Below, in pieces: positions 33,948-47,059 of a DNA stretch of 64,000 nucleotides. A program made the position numbers and the translations under genes. The stretch lies in contig NC_049982.1 of NCBI RefSeq assembly GCF_000003815.2, positions 33,394,308 through 33,458,307 of the forward strand. Direction: 5' to 3'. The DNA comes from Branchiostoma floridae (lineage: Eukaryota; Chordata; Leptocardii; Amphioxiformes; Branchiostomatidae). A model generated the notes under the pieces. The model searched no databases, was not told where the DNA came from, and worked only from the letters and a program-made list of their open reading frames with translations. Within the stretch, counting starts at the first letter, position 1; every line of letters starts with the position of its first letter.

Positions 33948-35409
33948 TATCATGAGTCGAACTATCACCAGTACTCGAAGCTTTTTGAGACAAAGAACAA
34001 GGCCAGAAAATAGCTTGATATGTGCCTTCCATCCAGGCTAATTTGGTGACCTTGTCTGAGGCCAATCAAGGAATACATCTAGGAGTTGGTATTATTTGTA
34101 AGGTTGCTTTCAAGGACAAGTAATGCCTGTATAAAGATGGCTCTGTAAATAATGTACATCTCTTGTCTGGGTACAATCTTATCTAGTTGCCTGCCATTTG
34201 AAAGGATGTAGGCTGGTAAGAAACAGGACCTTGCTTGTGTTACTGGATATCCTGCAACTTCACTCAGAATTGAATACGTTTATTGCAAATTGAGGCACTT
34301 GTACAAATGTCTTAGTTTTCATTAGTTTGCAGACAAGGTGGTAGGAAAAGGGTTAATTTAGTGTTTTAGAGAATATCCTATGTTTGCAGTAAGGAGAAAA
34401 TGGAATGTTCGCAGTGGTTTTGAGTTCACAATGGCGCTTAAGTCACATGGAATCAATATTGTACAATATATAGTATGTACATGAAGTGCTTTAAAAGAAT
34501 GGGTTGGGTAGGCAGGCAGAATACAAAACAAAAATGTTTAAGCTAGTTTCGAGTTCCCAGCATGGTAGTAACCACAAAACCCCTGAACATCAAATCATCC
34601 CGAATATTTCCGCATTGACACAATAACTGTACTACTGGATCGTATTATTTTGTTCTCATGTAAAGTGTTTCGTGGCAAACCTTTTTGGTTTTAACAATGG
34701 CGTTTTTGATGCTATTGACTTCAGTCAGTATTGTGTTTGACAACCATGCTTTCTCTACGTATGAAAAACAGTCGTTTTCAATTTCAACCTGTCGTGTCTA
34801 TTGCTGTACTAGACTGAAACAATATATTGTTGTGCAATTGACAGCTGTTCTCTCAAAAGTGACCTGAGAGAAGGCCACGTAGTGACCTTGCTAAGCCTTG
34901 TTTGCTTTTGCTAACACACCAACTGTTTTTCAAATGGGGGTTATCAAATACAGGATCTGTTTTAAAGGGGAACTGTGAAGAACAAATGAGTTAAAATGAT
35001 GGTGTACAACCTTTTTGTTTCTTACGGGACTATTCTGCTCATGCGGAACTGCCAATAATACCGACCTGGAGTAGTCTTAAGTAATGAGGACTAAATCCTT
35101 GAGTTGCTTGTTCATGTAAGGCAAAGTAATGATTAATTTTTGGCTGGGTGAAGAGTACATTGTTCTGGCTGGGCCTAATCCCTAGATAAACAATGCTGTC
35201 AGCAGAAAATGGAACACCTGAATTCCTGGGGAGGGCACATGCCTTCATCAACTTGTGGAGCTGAAAACCCTGCAGGCCAAGTGACTGTCCCTTTCATGCT
35301 TGATGGATGGTTGGAGTAACAAAAGGGGCCTCCCAAGACAGTGGGGCCCTGGCCCAGAGCGGAAGGGGTTATACATTTGTGCTTGGAAGGATGAACACTT
35401 AAAAAAGAT
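33948..35409. other. Intronic, weak repeat remnants only
   Basis: GAATGTTCGCAGTGGTTTTG near 34402 is a decayed piece of the ACTGTAAATGCA/CCGCGAA repeat. TTAAAGGGGAACTGTGAAG near 34962 resembles the end of a TTAA-type element. Nothing coding. Confidence 0.4.
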
Positions 35410-35535
35410 ATTGTTTTTTTTATTCCTTTATTCAGATACCCTTTAGCCCGTAGGGCTAGTCTACCAGGGTTCGAACATTTTACTGGTATTACATCACATA
35501 AATTGCCTGTCATCACAAATCGGCTAACAGTAACA
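35410..35535 (-). repeat. SINE- or LINE-tail-like repeat
   Basis: Read on the minus strand it contains TGTTCGAACCCTGGTAGAC, similar to a tRNA T arm, then AGCCCTACGGGCTAAAGGG and an A-rich end GAATAAAGGAATAAAAAAAA. This is the layout of the 3' part of a retroposed element with a tail. No A box is convincing. Confidence 0.35.
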
Positions 35536-36765
35536 CACATCTACTATCTGAGTTTTTCCTGACAAGATTTCCTAAGCTCTAAAATCAGTAGAAGCCACAT
35601 ATCTAAAAAGCCTGTTTATCAGCTTATTTTATACGTCCTATAACTATAAGACAGTCTGGAATAGTGCTAGTAATGTCCTGGAGGAAGGAGGGGGGGGTGA
35701 ATATAGGATAATAGGATTGAGCAAATGAACACAGATAAAACACTCAAAATATGGAACTCTTTTCAGACATTTGTACAATGAATCTGAATTGAGATACTGC
35801 AGTAGGAAATGTACAGTACTGGTTTTCTTTGTCTTTTTCTATTGTCATGGATGCAATGTTAACTGTTTCAATCAATGTAAGTTAAAGCTGCTAAATAAAG
35901 TGATGAGATGTATAACCTGCAAATCCCAAGCAAATACAAACTTGACATATACATATATATAGTGGTATTTTTATGTGATAAATCTAATAAAGATTTTTGA
36001 TATACATGTAGAAAAATGAAAATGAAATGTATTCTTAATTCACAGCTTTCCCAGGACACTCCGATTCTATTCCGATTCTATTCTGATTTTAAGTGATTAG
36101 ATGCAAAGATGTGTGATCACTTTGACCGATGATGATGAGATCAAAATAGTTAAGAAAATATGATGCAATGTTGCATAATGATCAGTTTTAGTATATGATA
36201 CTACCTACATTTTAAATTACACACTATTTTATTCCTGAGAAAGACAAGTAATGAGTGGAAACCAGTGGAATGTGGGAGTCTTAGCAGTCATCGTTCCATC
36301 CTTAGGCCACACCATTTCTCTTGGTTCACGGATTGGCCGCTTTGTTTTTTTCCGAAATGATTTGAAAATAAAAACAACATGAGGCGCAAGACAAAAGAGA
36401 TGCCACTCAAAGCAGGCAGTGCAATACTTTTTTTGGTAGTTGTTTGAAGGTTTGAAGGTTGCCGGCGAAAACAAGGGAGGAAAAAAAGATGTGTATTTGT
36501 CCTTTTGTCTAAAAGTAAGATGTCTTATTCCTCGTTATTTGCAGTGCAGGCCATGTATTTTCTTCATCATACATATGATGAAGTACCTGCAAAAATGTTT
36601 GCAAGTTCAGAATATTTTAAATCTCGAAGATTACATGCAAATTGCAAGTCTGTTCAGTGTGCTGTTCATTATTTTGTAACTACTGTCTGTGGTTCAAGGT
36701 AAAGATTGAAGGCAAACGTAAGTGTCAACGTTCTTTGCATGATCTGTTTTGTTTACTACAGTCTA
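35536..36765. other. Intronic, no feature supported
   Basis: AT-rich sequence with a short TA-rich run near 35947. No recognisable repeat or gene. Confidence 0.4.
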
Positions 36766-37103
36766 CAGGGCTCGATATACCACCTGTATATGCAGGTTAG
36801 TGCAGGTAAAATTGGAGCTGTGCAGGTATTTCTGATGTCTACCTGCACCTAACCTGCACTGGTCCATGTACTGGGTTTGATGTACTGGGTCTATGTACTG
36901 GTATACATAAATCTTCTATACTGTAGTTAGTTGGTGTATATGGATTGTTATCAACTGCATTGAATGTTACCACCTATAGATCTTAAGTATATGAGAAAAA
37001 ATAGCAATTGTTCCTCAACAACTGGAGTATGATCCACACATCCTAAATTCAGAGTGGTGCAGGTAAAATTTGTCTGGTGCACGTAATGTTCAATGTTACC
37101 TGC
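36766..37103 (-). mobile_element. TIR element, GTGCAGGT subfamily, inverted and truncated
   Basis: Begins CAGGGCTCGATATACC and follows the canonical inverted order as far as GTTACCTGCA at 37103, where the final 40 or so bases with the second TIR are missing. Confidence 0.75.
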
Positions 37104-37384
37104 AGCTACCGCAAAAACAAACAAACAATGTGCATCATTGCATAACTGTATGCAGACAACATGCCAATCTACATACGAATGCGGTAACGGGAACATAGAG
37201 ATACAGATGCGAACACTCATCACATCGGACAACAACAGTACTCCTACGTAATGAACTGACTGCACTCACAGTTTCACTCCAGTTCAGCACATTTCATTGT
37301 TGAGTACGGTTCTAGAAGTGGCGCTAGTGTGGTACAGTGGTAGTATTGACTATAGTTGTAAAAGTGACACTATTAGCTGGGCTT

Positions 37385-37615
37385 GAAATACTGGGTGCGT
37401 GCACCTTGGTGCACCTAAAATTGGAGTTGTGGGTGCACCAGTGCATTTGAATACTTTTGTAGGTTTACTTATATAAAGATATCAAAGTACAGTTTACTAG
37501 TATACACCATATTCTTGAAATGTCTGTCATAGTACTTTCTTGTTTAAGAATTTGAAGTTGGAATTTTGTTTTATTGAAATTAGATTTTTTCGACATTCTA
37601 CTCTGGGTTAGAAGT
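37385..37615 (-). mobile_element. TIR element, GTGCACCC subfamily, inverted fragment
   Basis: GGGCTTGAAATACTGGGTGC, GTGCACCTAAAATTGGAG and GTGGGTGCACC match the complement of the right end at 31440-31556. The AT-rich middle (AAGATATCAAAGTAC, CTTGAAATGTCTGTCAT) also matches. The far end is lost near 37615. Confidence 0.65.
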
Positions 37616-38181
37616 GTTATGTTGTACGCCTCAGAACTTGGGCAATGTCTGCGGAAGTGTGCAAAAATTCAAATAGCTTCGAATTTCCATGTTCATCTTT
37701 TTTTATTAGATTATAACTGTTGGGGCCCAGGTAGATCCTCCTGGTGACATGTAATGGACTCTAAAAAAACTCCATGAATTTACCGGGAGGAAAGAAGCTC
37801 TAGATACAGATGGAATTTAAAATCTTAACCTTTCTACACTTCTACTAACTCAATGCATTTAGCCCATATTGGGCATGGATATGCAATAAAGATCATTGTC
37901 ATTATAGCTCTATCATAGTCTATGCATTTTTCAGAAGAAGAATATTCTCAACGAAATGTGGATAGAATTTATTCTACGCTGAGGGCAAATTTCTATTTAG
38001 AAGAAGGAAGAGAAAAATGACAGCATGTGTATCCAGAGTATTTGTGGTACCTGCCTTACAAAACCTGTTCAGGTAGATTTGTTGACCTGTGACTTCCAGC
38101 CTGTAGTGTCTTTATGTAACCTAATTAGAATATGAATGCCTGGAAGGTCTATTTGGTATCCTATGTATTGTGTTACTGTTA

Positions 38182-38345
38182 GGCCCCATTCATGATGCAA
38201 AACATGAAATGGTTCTATCCATTTGGCAAGCTGAAACGGAAAAATTTGTCATCCTACCAACTGGATTTTTTGGAACCTCATAGCGAGATGGATCTAAAAC
38301 GGTATCTGGTTGGATTTCAGGTTGTCCCATTTCCAAATTATTACT
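38182..38345 (+). repeat. Harbinger-like element, left end only
   Basis: TTA followed by GGCCCCATTCATGATGCAAA is the same terminus as at 32709. GCTGAAACGG motifs follow, as in the full element. The right end is absent. Confidence 0.5.
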
Positions 38346-40824
38346 TTCTTCAAATTAGCTACTTACCCATTATCTTTTCCTCCAGTTACATTTGTACTAC
38401 ATGTATGTCATATTTTTGTATTGAAAGTGACACTAGAAAATGAAATGCTACAATGTTTATTGTTATCATCCTAAGGAATGTTACTTTGGCAGAATATCAA
38501 AAAACCTTACTGTGTTAATTTTGAACAGAGGGTATAGGGCCATGGAAATTTTTTTTTACCTGACCCTCTTTGCACCAGCTCTTGTAAATAATGTACAGTC
38601 CTTAAATACTAGCTTGGGGGGGGGGGGGTTATATACCTGAATTCACCTGAACTGGAAACGCGGTATTAACAGTATTGATAAGTGGAAGTACAGAGGTCAG
38701 CGTGAAAATTGCAAACATAAAAGTATCCACTAACAACTTTTTGTTGTGTTTTATATGCTCTACCATTAGTCTGTGAAATGCAAACTCTGCTGTCTATGGC
38801 TGATTGGCAATGTAGGATGGGCCAATAAGGATGCAGGCTACTCCACCATAGCCAAACTATGAATACAACTCTCTAGGAGAAGATATGGCAAGTGAATCAA
38901 CTATGCATATTACTCTCTAGGAGAAGATATTTTAAGTGAATCTAAAACTTAAAATCCACCATTAAGATTGTTGGGAATACAGGAGGACAGGTTCCTTTGT
39001 AGTTCCACTGAAAGGCTTGCAAGGCCAGGTCAACAGTGTGCCTTGACCCCAGAGGCCTGTCTAGCCAAGAGAAATATAACCACAGGTGCTGGCAGACATG
39101 TGGCTGGCAGACTACCTCCCAACAATCAGGCCTGGGCACATTTTCAGGGGAGGTCCATTTGAGTAGGAAACAGTATACACCAAGAGGTCCAGAGGGCTGA
39201 GGCACAAAGGGGTATTCTTGCGGTAGGTAGGGCAGCCTTTGAAGTTTTGACAGACAAATTGTGTTTGCCTTGTGTTGTGAGGTTTTCTCCACCTCCACCA
39301 ACCCAAACAGCACATGCTTTTTAATCAGTCTCTACTACTTCACTGTATCTGCAAGTTGTTATCATTAGTCCTGATCTAAAAGCTGGAATGAACTTTCATT
39401 CATAGTGGTGTCAATCATCACATGTGAACCGTGGGTTGAAGAATAAGTAGCATAAAACATTCTATACCAGAATACCTGTCTCATGCCAATAGTGCCTTAT
39501 CATTTCAATTGCTTGTGTCAGTCACAGTTCTTAAGTGAACTGTAGGTACGTGAATGACCTTGTCTCTAACTGCTGTTTCTTGCCATGTGTTGCCTTCGTT
39601 ATGCTTTCCAGGCCATCTTGCTCTCATGACTGTTTTCAATTAATCACATTCACAAGCTGACTGGGCAACAAAACAGAGTCTTGTTAGTTAGTCTCCCCTG
39701 AGGCTGAGGCAGGGCTGTGCAGTCAGTTCTATTGACCTTGACAGCAGTTCTTTCCCACTAAGCCCAATGAAGTAAATATCTAGTTAAAATGCAGTATGTA
39801 GAAATGTACATTTCGGGTAATTGTAGATCTAGTGTAGACATACTACCGATAGTATATGAGGAAGTCATTGGAAGAAACATTTCTTTGCCTTAGCTTCTTA
39901 CAAGTTTGAGTACAAGTGGAAAGAGAATTTTTTATGGACCTGATACTAATAGGATAGGTTGTTAGAAACAGATAATCAGTTTCTTAAGGTTATAGTAGCC
40001 AAACTCTTTTTGTGGTAAGCTGTTATGTGTGCTTGATAGATGGGGGAAGGAAAGCTGCATGAGATATCTATGGATAGATGTGTTTTTGAGATAGGGCTGT
40101 AGCTGAGGTTTGGACCGTCTGGTATCCAGGCTATATGATAATAGACAAGGGCACAGTGACAAACTATCTGTACATAATCAGTCGCTATGTTTATGTTGGA
40201 CTACAGATGGCAGGGGGTTTCATCCACATTGTCCTGTAAGGTTGGTCTTGTTGATGATACATATGTAGGGGTCAAAATACTTCTTCTAGCCAAGAATTAG
40301 GTTTTTGATGAATGTTTGCCACAAGCCAATGCAGTTATTTCTAGTTTTAAATGTTTGATGCCAGCTTAGTTGATATGAGTTTGAAGATTGTAAAGTACAA
40401 AAAATACCTGGAAGAAGAATCCACTAGATTTTGAACAATAGGTCTCCTTTGGTATCTTCAGGTCAACAGCTTCGAGCATGCCAAAAGCGTTTATTTTGCC
40501 AGATTTTGGATATTTTTCCTCCATTAGATCTTGCCATGGTATTGCAATATAAACTTAAACAATGGAATTAATTTCATAATGACTTGTTATTGTTGTCGGT
40601 ATTCCACAAAACCAGAAGTTATTGTAAGCAGTTTTGAATAAAAAAACACCAGTTCAGTGGAAGAGTGACGTCGGACAGCTGGAAACCACAAAATATGGAT
40701 AAAGAATAAAAGATAGAAAATCACAGATGAAAAGTGCAAAGAATAATCTTAAATCTGGAAGTCAGAATGAAGGCAAACTCTGACCAAGTGTTGCAACATT
40801 GATTGGACCCTTGTTGCATACACT

Positions 40825-40905
40825 GACACAGCGCTCAGTAGCTGCTCGTAGAGTCGCACCACAGGCACGGGGTTTGAAACCTGGACCTGAGTTTCAAACC
40901 TTACT
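40825..40905 (+). repeat. Possible tRNA-like (Pol III) segment
   Basis: GCGCTCAGTAGCTGC followed about 40 bases later by GGGTTTGAAACC vaguely recalls A and B boxes of a tRNA-derived SINE. No cloverleaf can be drawn with confidence, and only one copy is seen in this window. Confidence 0.2.
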
Positions 40906-42395
40906 GTGCCAAACAGACTTTCTACTTACTGTGCACAGGGATAGAGGTTGTTGCAAAGCTTGTTCTACCGCACACAGGGCTATTTCATACGGAACTTCAC
41001 ATACAGTATTACTTTTGTTTGACATCATTAAAAAAAATTCTGTGTTGAATTGATTTAAATTTTGTTGCAGGTGATGAGGACAACTTTAGAGTCCATTCCA
41101 AGTCACTGTGTGGATATTTGTTTGTATGTCTAGGACATTTGATACTTCTAATGTATATTTCTAATGCTGTTTTAATTCTATAATTATTAACCTTGTTCTG
41201 TTAAACTTTGGAAATCTTCATAATGTGCCGTTTGATACTTCTAATGGTTTCTAAATAATGATAACAGCATTCTACCAATATTTATCATTTTTTGTACCAT
41301 TTTGTAAACAGGTCAGTGGGTTGGGATGATAGCGATTCACACATCCTTGCAAACTATGGCAGGGTGTCATGTAACAATGGCTCACTATAAACGACTCCCC
41401 AGCACCCAGCAGTGAAATCTAAAAATATACAGAGGCAACAATAGGGCTTACTTTAATGGGGGCAATAAACTAATTTTGCCATTTGGCAGTAGTTTGATAG
41501 TTCTTAGAAATAATGATATTTTTGTACAATTACTTTCAAAATGTTTCTAAAATATTAAAAGAAATTAAAGTAGATTAACATTTTCTTAGTCAATTTCAAA
41601 AGAAAAATTATTTATTGTGGCTTAGATATTCTTTTATGGAAAATGATTCAGACTTATTACAAATATCACCTAAAACCCTCATTGTGACTTGGAATGGACT
41701 CGTGTTTCCTACCGCATTACTGTAGATGCAGAATGACTCATCCAATGAATTGTTTGTCAATAGCAAAGTCAGATTATTTTTATTAATGATTTCCCATAGT
41801 TATCTTAAAAAATTGATGAAACCATTTGGCTGAAGATGAGGTGGCTGTCATGGGCATATTTGGGCCTGTTGTGGTTGTGTTGGTGAGGTGGTCATGTTGG
41901 GCAGTCTACTCTTATGTCCCAAGTAGACGTAAAATATTGAATGTTTGGGTTTTTCTGCCCATATTTCCGCGTTTTTTTGTGCTCACAATTTGTCGGCTTG
42001 ATTACCAACGTTGTACATGGCAATATCAATCATTTGGGCTAGGTCAGTTGAATTGGAAGACGATCAAGACAATGTTACTTGGTGAGAAATCATGTGTAAC
42101 TTATTGCTCGTGGTCAGTTGATCAGCATTTCCTCTGTAGTGGCCACCTGTCGATAGTGGCCACATTTCTCCAGTCCCTTGAGTGGCAGCTATAGACAGGG
42201 TTGACTATATACCTTTTATTACAAAATGGAGATAATATTATAATTTGAACAAGATATCTATAAGTATTAATTATTTCTACAACTAACTGATATGGTGCTC
42301 AGGTATTTTTAAGTAAATAACCTGCTTATCATGTTCTTTCCCTTGGACAGAAGTAGCATGGACATGGTCTACATGTCAATTTGGTAATTATCCGA

Positions 42396-42460
42396 GGGGG
42401 GGGGGGTATGTTTATTAGATTTTGAAGATTTGTGTGTGTGTGTGTGTGGGGGGGGTTATT
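42396..42460. repeat. Poly-G and (TG)n low-complexity tracts
   Basis: Two G runs of eight to ten flank a GTGTGTGTGTGTGTG stretch. Slippage-prone, with no other signal. Confidence 0.9.
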
Positions 42461-43202
42461 CCGGGGGAGGGGGATGTTTATACAGAAGAGTATGACTCTA
42501 CAGGGAAAACGTTTGGGTTTGAGAATAATCTGTGGGCCTGAGTTCGATCACAGCGTCGGACATGTTGTAAGGGGATTGCTATCATCTTTCGGAAGGGACG
42601 TAAAACGGGGGTCCTGGCCTAAAATAGAACTACTTTGTCCCTACCTGGCCTGTCGAACTCTCCATGATATGATAATAAGGGCCGATTTACAAAAAATAAC
42701 TTGTCCTACGACCTTCCAAAGGCGTTGCGTGTCCCGTGTAAAAATGAAAAATACTCATTGTCAAAGAGCAATTGGATTAACCAAATGTATTTCATTTTCA
42801 TTTCATATTCAAACAAGTGATATACAAATTGAGAAAGATCATTGAGGAAGCAAATTATTTTCTTGATGAACGGATTTTTTTCCAAACATAATGGAGCGGG
42901 CGGTGGTAAAAAAAGAGGCATTTGAGACTGCCTGCCTTATTCCCAAAGCAGCCATGTTTAAAACAAATTATCCATACGGATTAACAGCAAGGGACATTGA
43001 AATAGATTGGAGTGGCATTTGCGATCAAACACCTGTGTGTAGTGTATAATTTCTTCCTGTGTTATCATGCATTTTATTTTTACTTTCTATGGTCAGACCA
43101 GAGTCAGGCTATAGAGTTTTGGCCAAAGTTTAAGTAAAACAGCGTGCAAAATACCCACTTACGCACTTACGCAGCGCAACCACATTTTGCTTGGCGCAAC
43201 TC

Positions 43203-43341
43203 AGGTTGCTACAAAGTATAAAAGAAAAAATGGCAATGGTTCCTGAACAATTTTAGTATGATCCATACTTCCTAAATTCAGAGTGGTATGGGTGGAATTT
43301 GTCTGGTGCAGGTATGCAGAAAAAAGTATTTCGAGCCCTGG
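43203..43341 (+). mobile_element. TIR element, GTGCAGGT subfamily, right-end fragment
   Basis: From ACAAAGTATAAAAGAAAAAATGGC to AAAAGTATTTCGAGCCCTG it follows the inverted-type end of the subfamily. Upstream (43150-43203) are GCGCAACC and GGCGCAACTCAGG motifs, which may be the beginning of yet another subfamily or a chimeric junction. Confidence 0.6.
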
Positions 43342-45368
43342 ATATGCAGCACTAGACTAGTTCAGACTAGTTTCCAAATCTAACATGGCATCTTTACAAT
43401 CTATGGGCACTGGTTATTTATGGTTGTCTCATTTGTTTTCTCCCGTTAATGTGTGTGTAAACAAAGCGGTACAGAGCATAGTGCAAATTTGAAGAGCAGG
43501 ATGGCCAGAGAAGGTGGGGTTATTTGCTCAGCTGTAAGTGGGAACAGCACACAAGCAAACATGTCACACACAGAAGCTGACCTATATTGTGCATGTTTGA
43601 AACTTCCCCACCCGTCAGAGTAACAAGTAGTAAACCCTTCAGAGTACAGTTTCTCAAGAACATTGTTGTATCACAATGGTCCCATGTTTAAAGACTTGTC
43701 CAAATACTGTTCATGTTACTTGGGACAGACACACTCCAGGAAGTGGTTTTTCTTTGCCATTTTTAAATCATTTTGTGAATCAGTCACCTACATGGAGATG
43801 AATCCGCATTAAAGATACTAAAATTGAATTTGGAGTATGTAGCAATTGTTGTAGTATCAAGTGGTCTAGTCTACCCCCCAGATAAAGAATACTAGCACTA
43901 TGTGCAATGTATAAAAAATGTTCCTCAACATATTATTTCAAAGTTGTCGATGCCAAGAAATCTCGAAATATTATTTTGTATTGTGCTTCTTGGAACTCAT
44001 TAAATTGACTTTGTTATCTGGTGATCATCCCATTGAAGCACATACTTCTGATTAAAAAACAGTAACCTCAGAACAATGGGCAGATCATCCTCAGAAATCT
44101 AGTAATACAGTAGTATATTTTGGCTGGAGGCCTGCGTGTGTTAGCCTGGGACCTCAACTCACCCCTTGCCCCTAATGGCCTCATTTGGAGGTATTTACTT
44201 GTAGATGTAGATGTAGTAGAGCTGATCTTGAAAATGATATTTGTAAAAGGTTTGCAGCATTCCCATCATGCTTCTCACGTCTGCATAAGGGGCAATACTA
44301 TAAATACTGAAATGTTTGCTGTGGTTTTGTGTTTTTTTGTGGTGGCCGAGAACTCTAAACCGCTACAAACATTTTTCCATTTTCGTATGTGACTGCAGTA
44401 TATGGCTTTATTGGGAACCACTACGAACACTCCTCCCAGCATGACACCCAGAGTGGACCTGAATGTTCTGTACTTTGTCCTCTCCCAGTTCCCAGGGCAG
44501 TAACTGCCCTTGTACCTCTCTGCAAACAGCCTTTTATGGGGATGACTTTCTGCATTCTCTGCCAGGTTTGCGGGTTTCTGAGTTAATCTAACCACATACA
44601 AAATGTGGCATGGATAGATTGTTGTTAAGGTCACTTAGCAGTCTGCATTGTACACGGCTAGAATAATGATGCAGTCAGGGGCTTGGATGTAGGCCAGACA
44701 GAGCAGGCCATGACAAATGGAAAGGTACACCCACATACTGACATAGTATATTTTGGGCTGCTTGCCAACAGGTAGGTTATGCCATTGAGTTACTGTATAA
44801 GTAGACCTTGACCAACATTGTGCCTTTTCAATGGTTCAATTGTTTTGATGACCCACAGTTATTGTGACAAACTAGTTTTGTGTCCAACATGGTATGCTAT
44901 GAGACTTTTGTTATGTATGTAAGGACGAGAAGGGATGAACGGATCATCTTGATTTTTGGTTTGCTGATAGCTTAAGTAATGCTTGATACAATTTCACTGT
45001 ATATGTGCTAGACAAATGAAATAAAATAAAATCAAAATATTAATCATGTAAATTGGGATCTTATTTGCATAATTGATGGCGAGATTTGAGGATAACTCCA
45101 GAAAGAAACAACAGAATTTTGGCCAATTATGAGGCTCGTCTACCATATGGAATGTGTATGATTTTACTCTTCCGGAGTATCAGGTTGCTCTGACTGTTAT
45201 CATGTTAACGTTAGGCCAGTCCAATTTAATGTTCATGGATTCACTACTCCTATTTTTCTGAATTTGGGGGAAAATTGTATCTCGGCTCTAGACTACCAAA
45301 ATGAAATCGTCTGAGCACGAGCTTTCGGCTGCAGTCTTGCACTCATAGAGGTGAGGGTTGAAGTCTAA

Positions 45369-45730
45369 GGCACGATCTACACACAGTTTTTCCCGATATC
45401 GGCGAGCCTACAACCTCTCGCCGACAGCTTTTTTTCATCGTCTAGATAGAACTACTACGCCATTACGATATCGGGAAAATTTCTCCCGAAAGGTCCGGAC
45501 CATTCGTACGAATACTACGATACCTTACCGAAAGCTTAGCAGGGGTCCCCGACAGCTTCGCGCGTGTAGATGCTTCCCGACTTCGGGAAGGCTCATTAGC
45601 ATATAACGCCATGTGGAAAATCGCGCTATATGTTTATGACTGCAAGCGCCATGGGTGTCCGGTCCCCTGCGTTCTAGATCCCTCCCGACATCTCCACAGA
45701 TATCGGTAAAAACTGTGTGTAGATTGGGCC
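45369..45730. mobile_element. Harbinger-like MITE (TAA flanked, CTACACACAGTTTTT ends)
   Basis: Left GGCACGATCTACACACAG and right (reverse) GGCCCAATCTACACACAG continue as AGTTTTT(C/A)CCGATATC. TAA lies on both sides (45366-45368 and 45731-45733). CCGATATCGG and TTCCCGACTTCGGGAAG palindromes occur internally. It is 362 bp and non-coding. The Harbinger call is based on TSD and end sequence only. Confidence 0.7.
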
Positions 45731-47059
45731 TAAGAAAGATGGCCAAAAATAACAAGAGAAGGGTAAGATATAAAAAGAGTGTGCACAAGTGAATGAGAGT
45801 GATTAGAATGAATGGAATGTTTAAAAGGAAATAGACTGTACACAGGTGTACTATGGAAGGACAAAAATGGAAAGAAGGTTTACACGGAAACAAAGAAGGT
45901 GAGGGATGAAAAGAGGAAAGGTCAAAAAGGGAAGATGGACAAAGCGGGAGTGAAGAAGGAAGAGGGAAAATGTGAAAAGTAGTTAAAGTAGTGCGACTCT
46001 GAGAGGCATATAAAGAAAGAGTATGCGATTCTTGCATTAAAAAAATTGTATCTCTACTCCAACTCTGTAGGGTTGCTGTGACACCTGTTAGCTTCCCAAG
46101 TCTCAGGGGACTGGTTCTTGGCAAGAGATCTTTGATATTTATATTTCGTGAGAAACTGGTTGGTATTGTCCGCCCCAAGACTTATGATAATGGGTCCCCT
46201 AGTAAGTCATTTGCATAACATTAACAAAGCTCTTAAAATTTCATGGATGTATGAGGTCGCCAAACTCTAGTTTATTAGAGTTTATGTGAGTTTATGTGAG
46301 TTTTATTCAAATAAGAAATTGTGATGAGTAACACATTTATGTCTACAGACATCATTCTACATAACAAACCTGGTTTGTTTGGCGAAGGTATGTGTTCATG
46401 GAACTCTATTTTGAGAATGAGGTAATGTTGTTCCACCACTGAAGGAGACTTGTGTTACCTGGGGGCACAGGAGCAGATAATGGGATAACGTGTTTGCTAT
46501 AGGTTTGGGTATGGAAATCCTTTGACTCATCCATGATCAAAAGACTTATTAGTAATGGCATATTTAATGCAATTTCTTTGCAATATGGGGATGAATATAA
46601 GATTTGGGGTATGAATATATGAGTTCCAAATAGACAATGTCTGTTTAATCATCATGTACATTTTCACTTGTTACTCTGTGATGGAGGTTACCCTCCAACG
46701 ACAGTGTATTGTTGTTGTCCAATGTGATGAGTGTTTGCATCTGTATAATCTCTGTTCCCTTTGCCGTATTTATATGTAGTTTGGCATGTTGTCTGCACGC
46801 AGTTGCGCGATGATGCACATTGTTTTTTTTTTTTCCACGATAGCTTCATTTTCTTTCCTGTTCGTCGTTATTTGTCTGTCTAGGACTGTCCATATCACCG
46901 GCATAATATATATTATATTGTTGCAACTGATGCAAAATATTTCAGTGAATATTACCTATGGTCATTTCTTGAATTTGAAAGCACTGTAGCCCCTGGGTAG
47001 GGGTCCAAGCAAGCAGCCTATGTCAAATTTTCAACATTAAAGCTTCTGTACATTTATAT
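45731..47059. other. Intronic, purine-rich then repeat remnants
   Basis: Positions 45735-46000 are strongly purine-biased on the + strand (GAAGG/AAAGA runs), which makes a 217-codon minus-strand open frame that is low complexity and unlikely to be a gene. 46060-46230 contains a TTGCATAACATTAA-type dispersed repeat. Confidence 0.4.

Larger units (their letters stand above)
38346..45368. other. Long intronic stretch of KDM3 with scattered repeat debris
   Basis: It holds a poly-G run (about 38616-38628), a GAATGTTT..CGTTTTTGTGCTCAC phrase near 41940 shared with 2475-2530, and G-runs and (TG)n at 42396-42455. A worn CCGCGAA-type repeat lies at about 44305-44375. No exon with convincing splice sites and similarity was found. 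Confidence 0.4.

Noticed and set aside
38942-39313. 123-codon minus-strand open frame in KDM3 intron 1
   Set aside because: No similarity or conserved motif; composition like the surrounding intron.
41826-42194. 122-codon open frame
   Set aside because: Overlaps repeat sequence shared with 2475-2530 and lacks similarity or splice signals that make sense.
45525-46178. 217-codon minus-strand open frame
   Set aside because: It lies over a purine-biased low-complexity stretch, with Leu/Ser/Phe-rich translation and no domain; part of it is inside a MITE.
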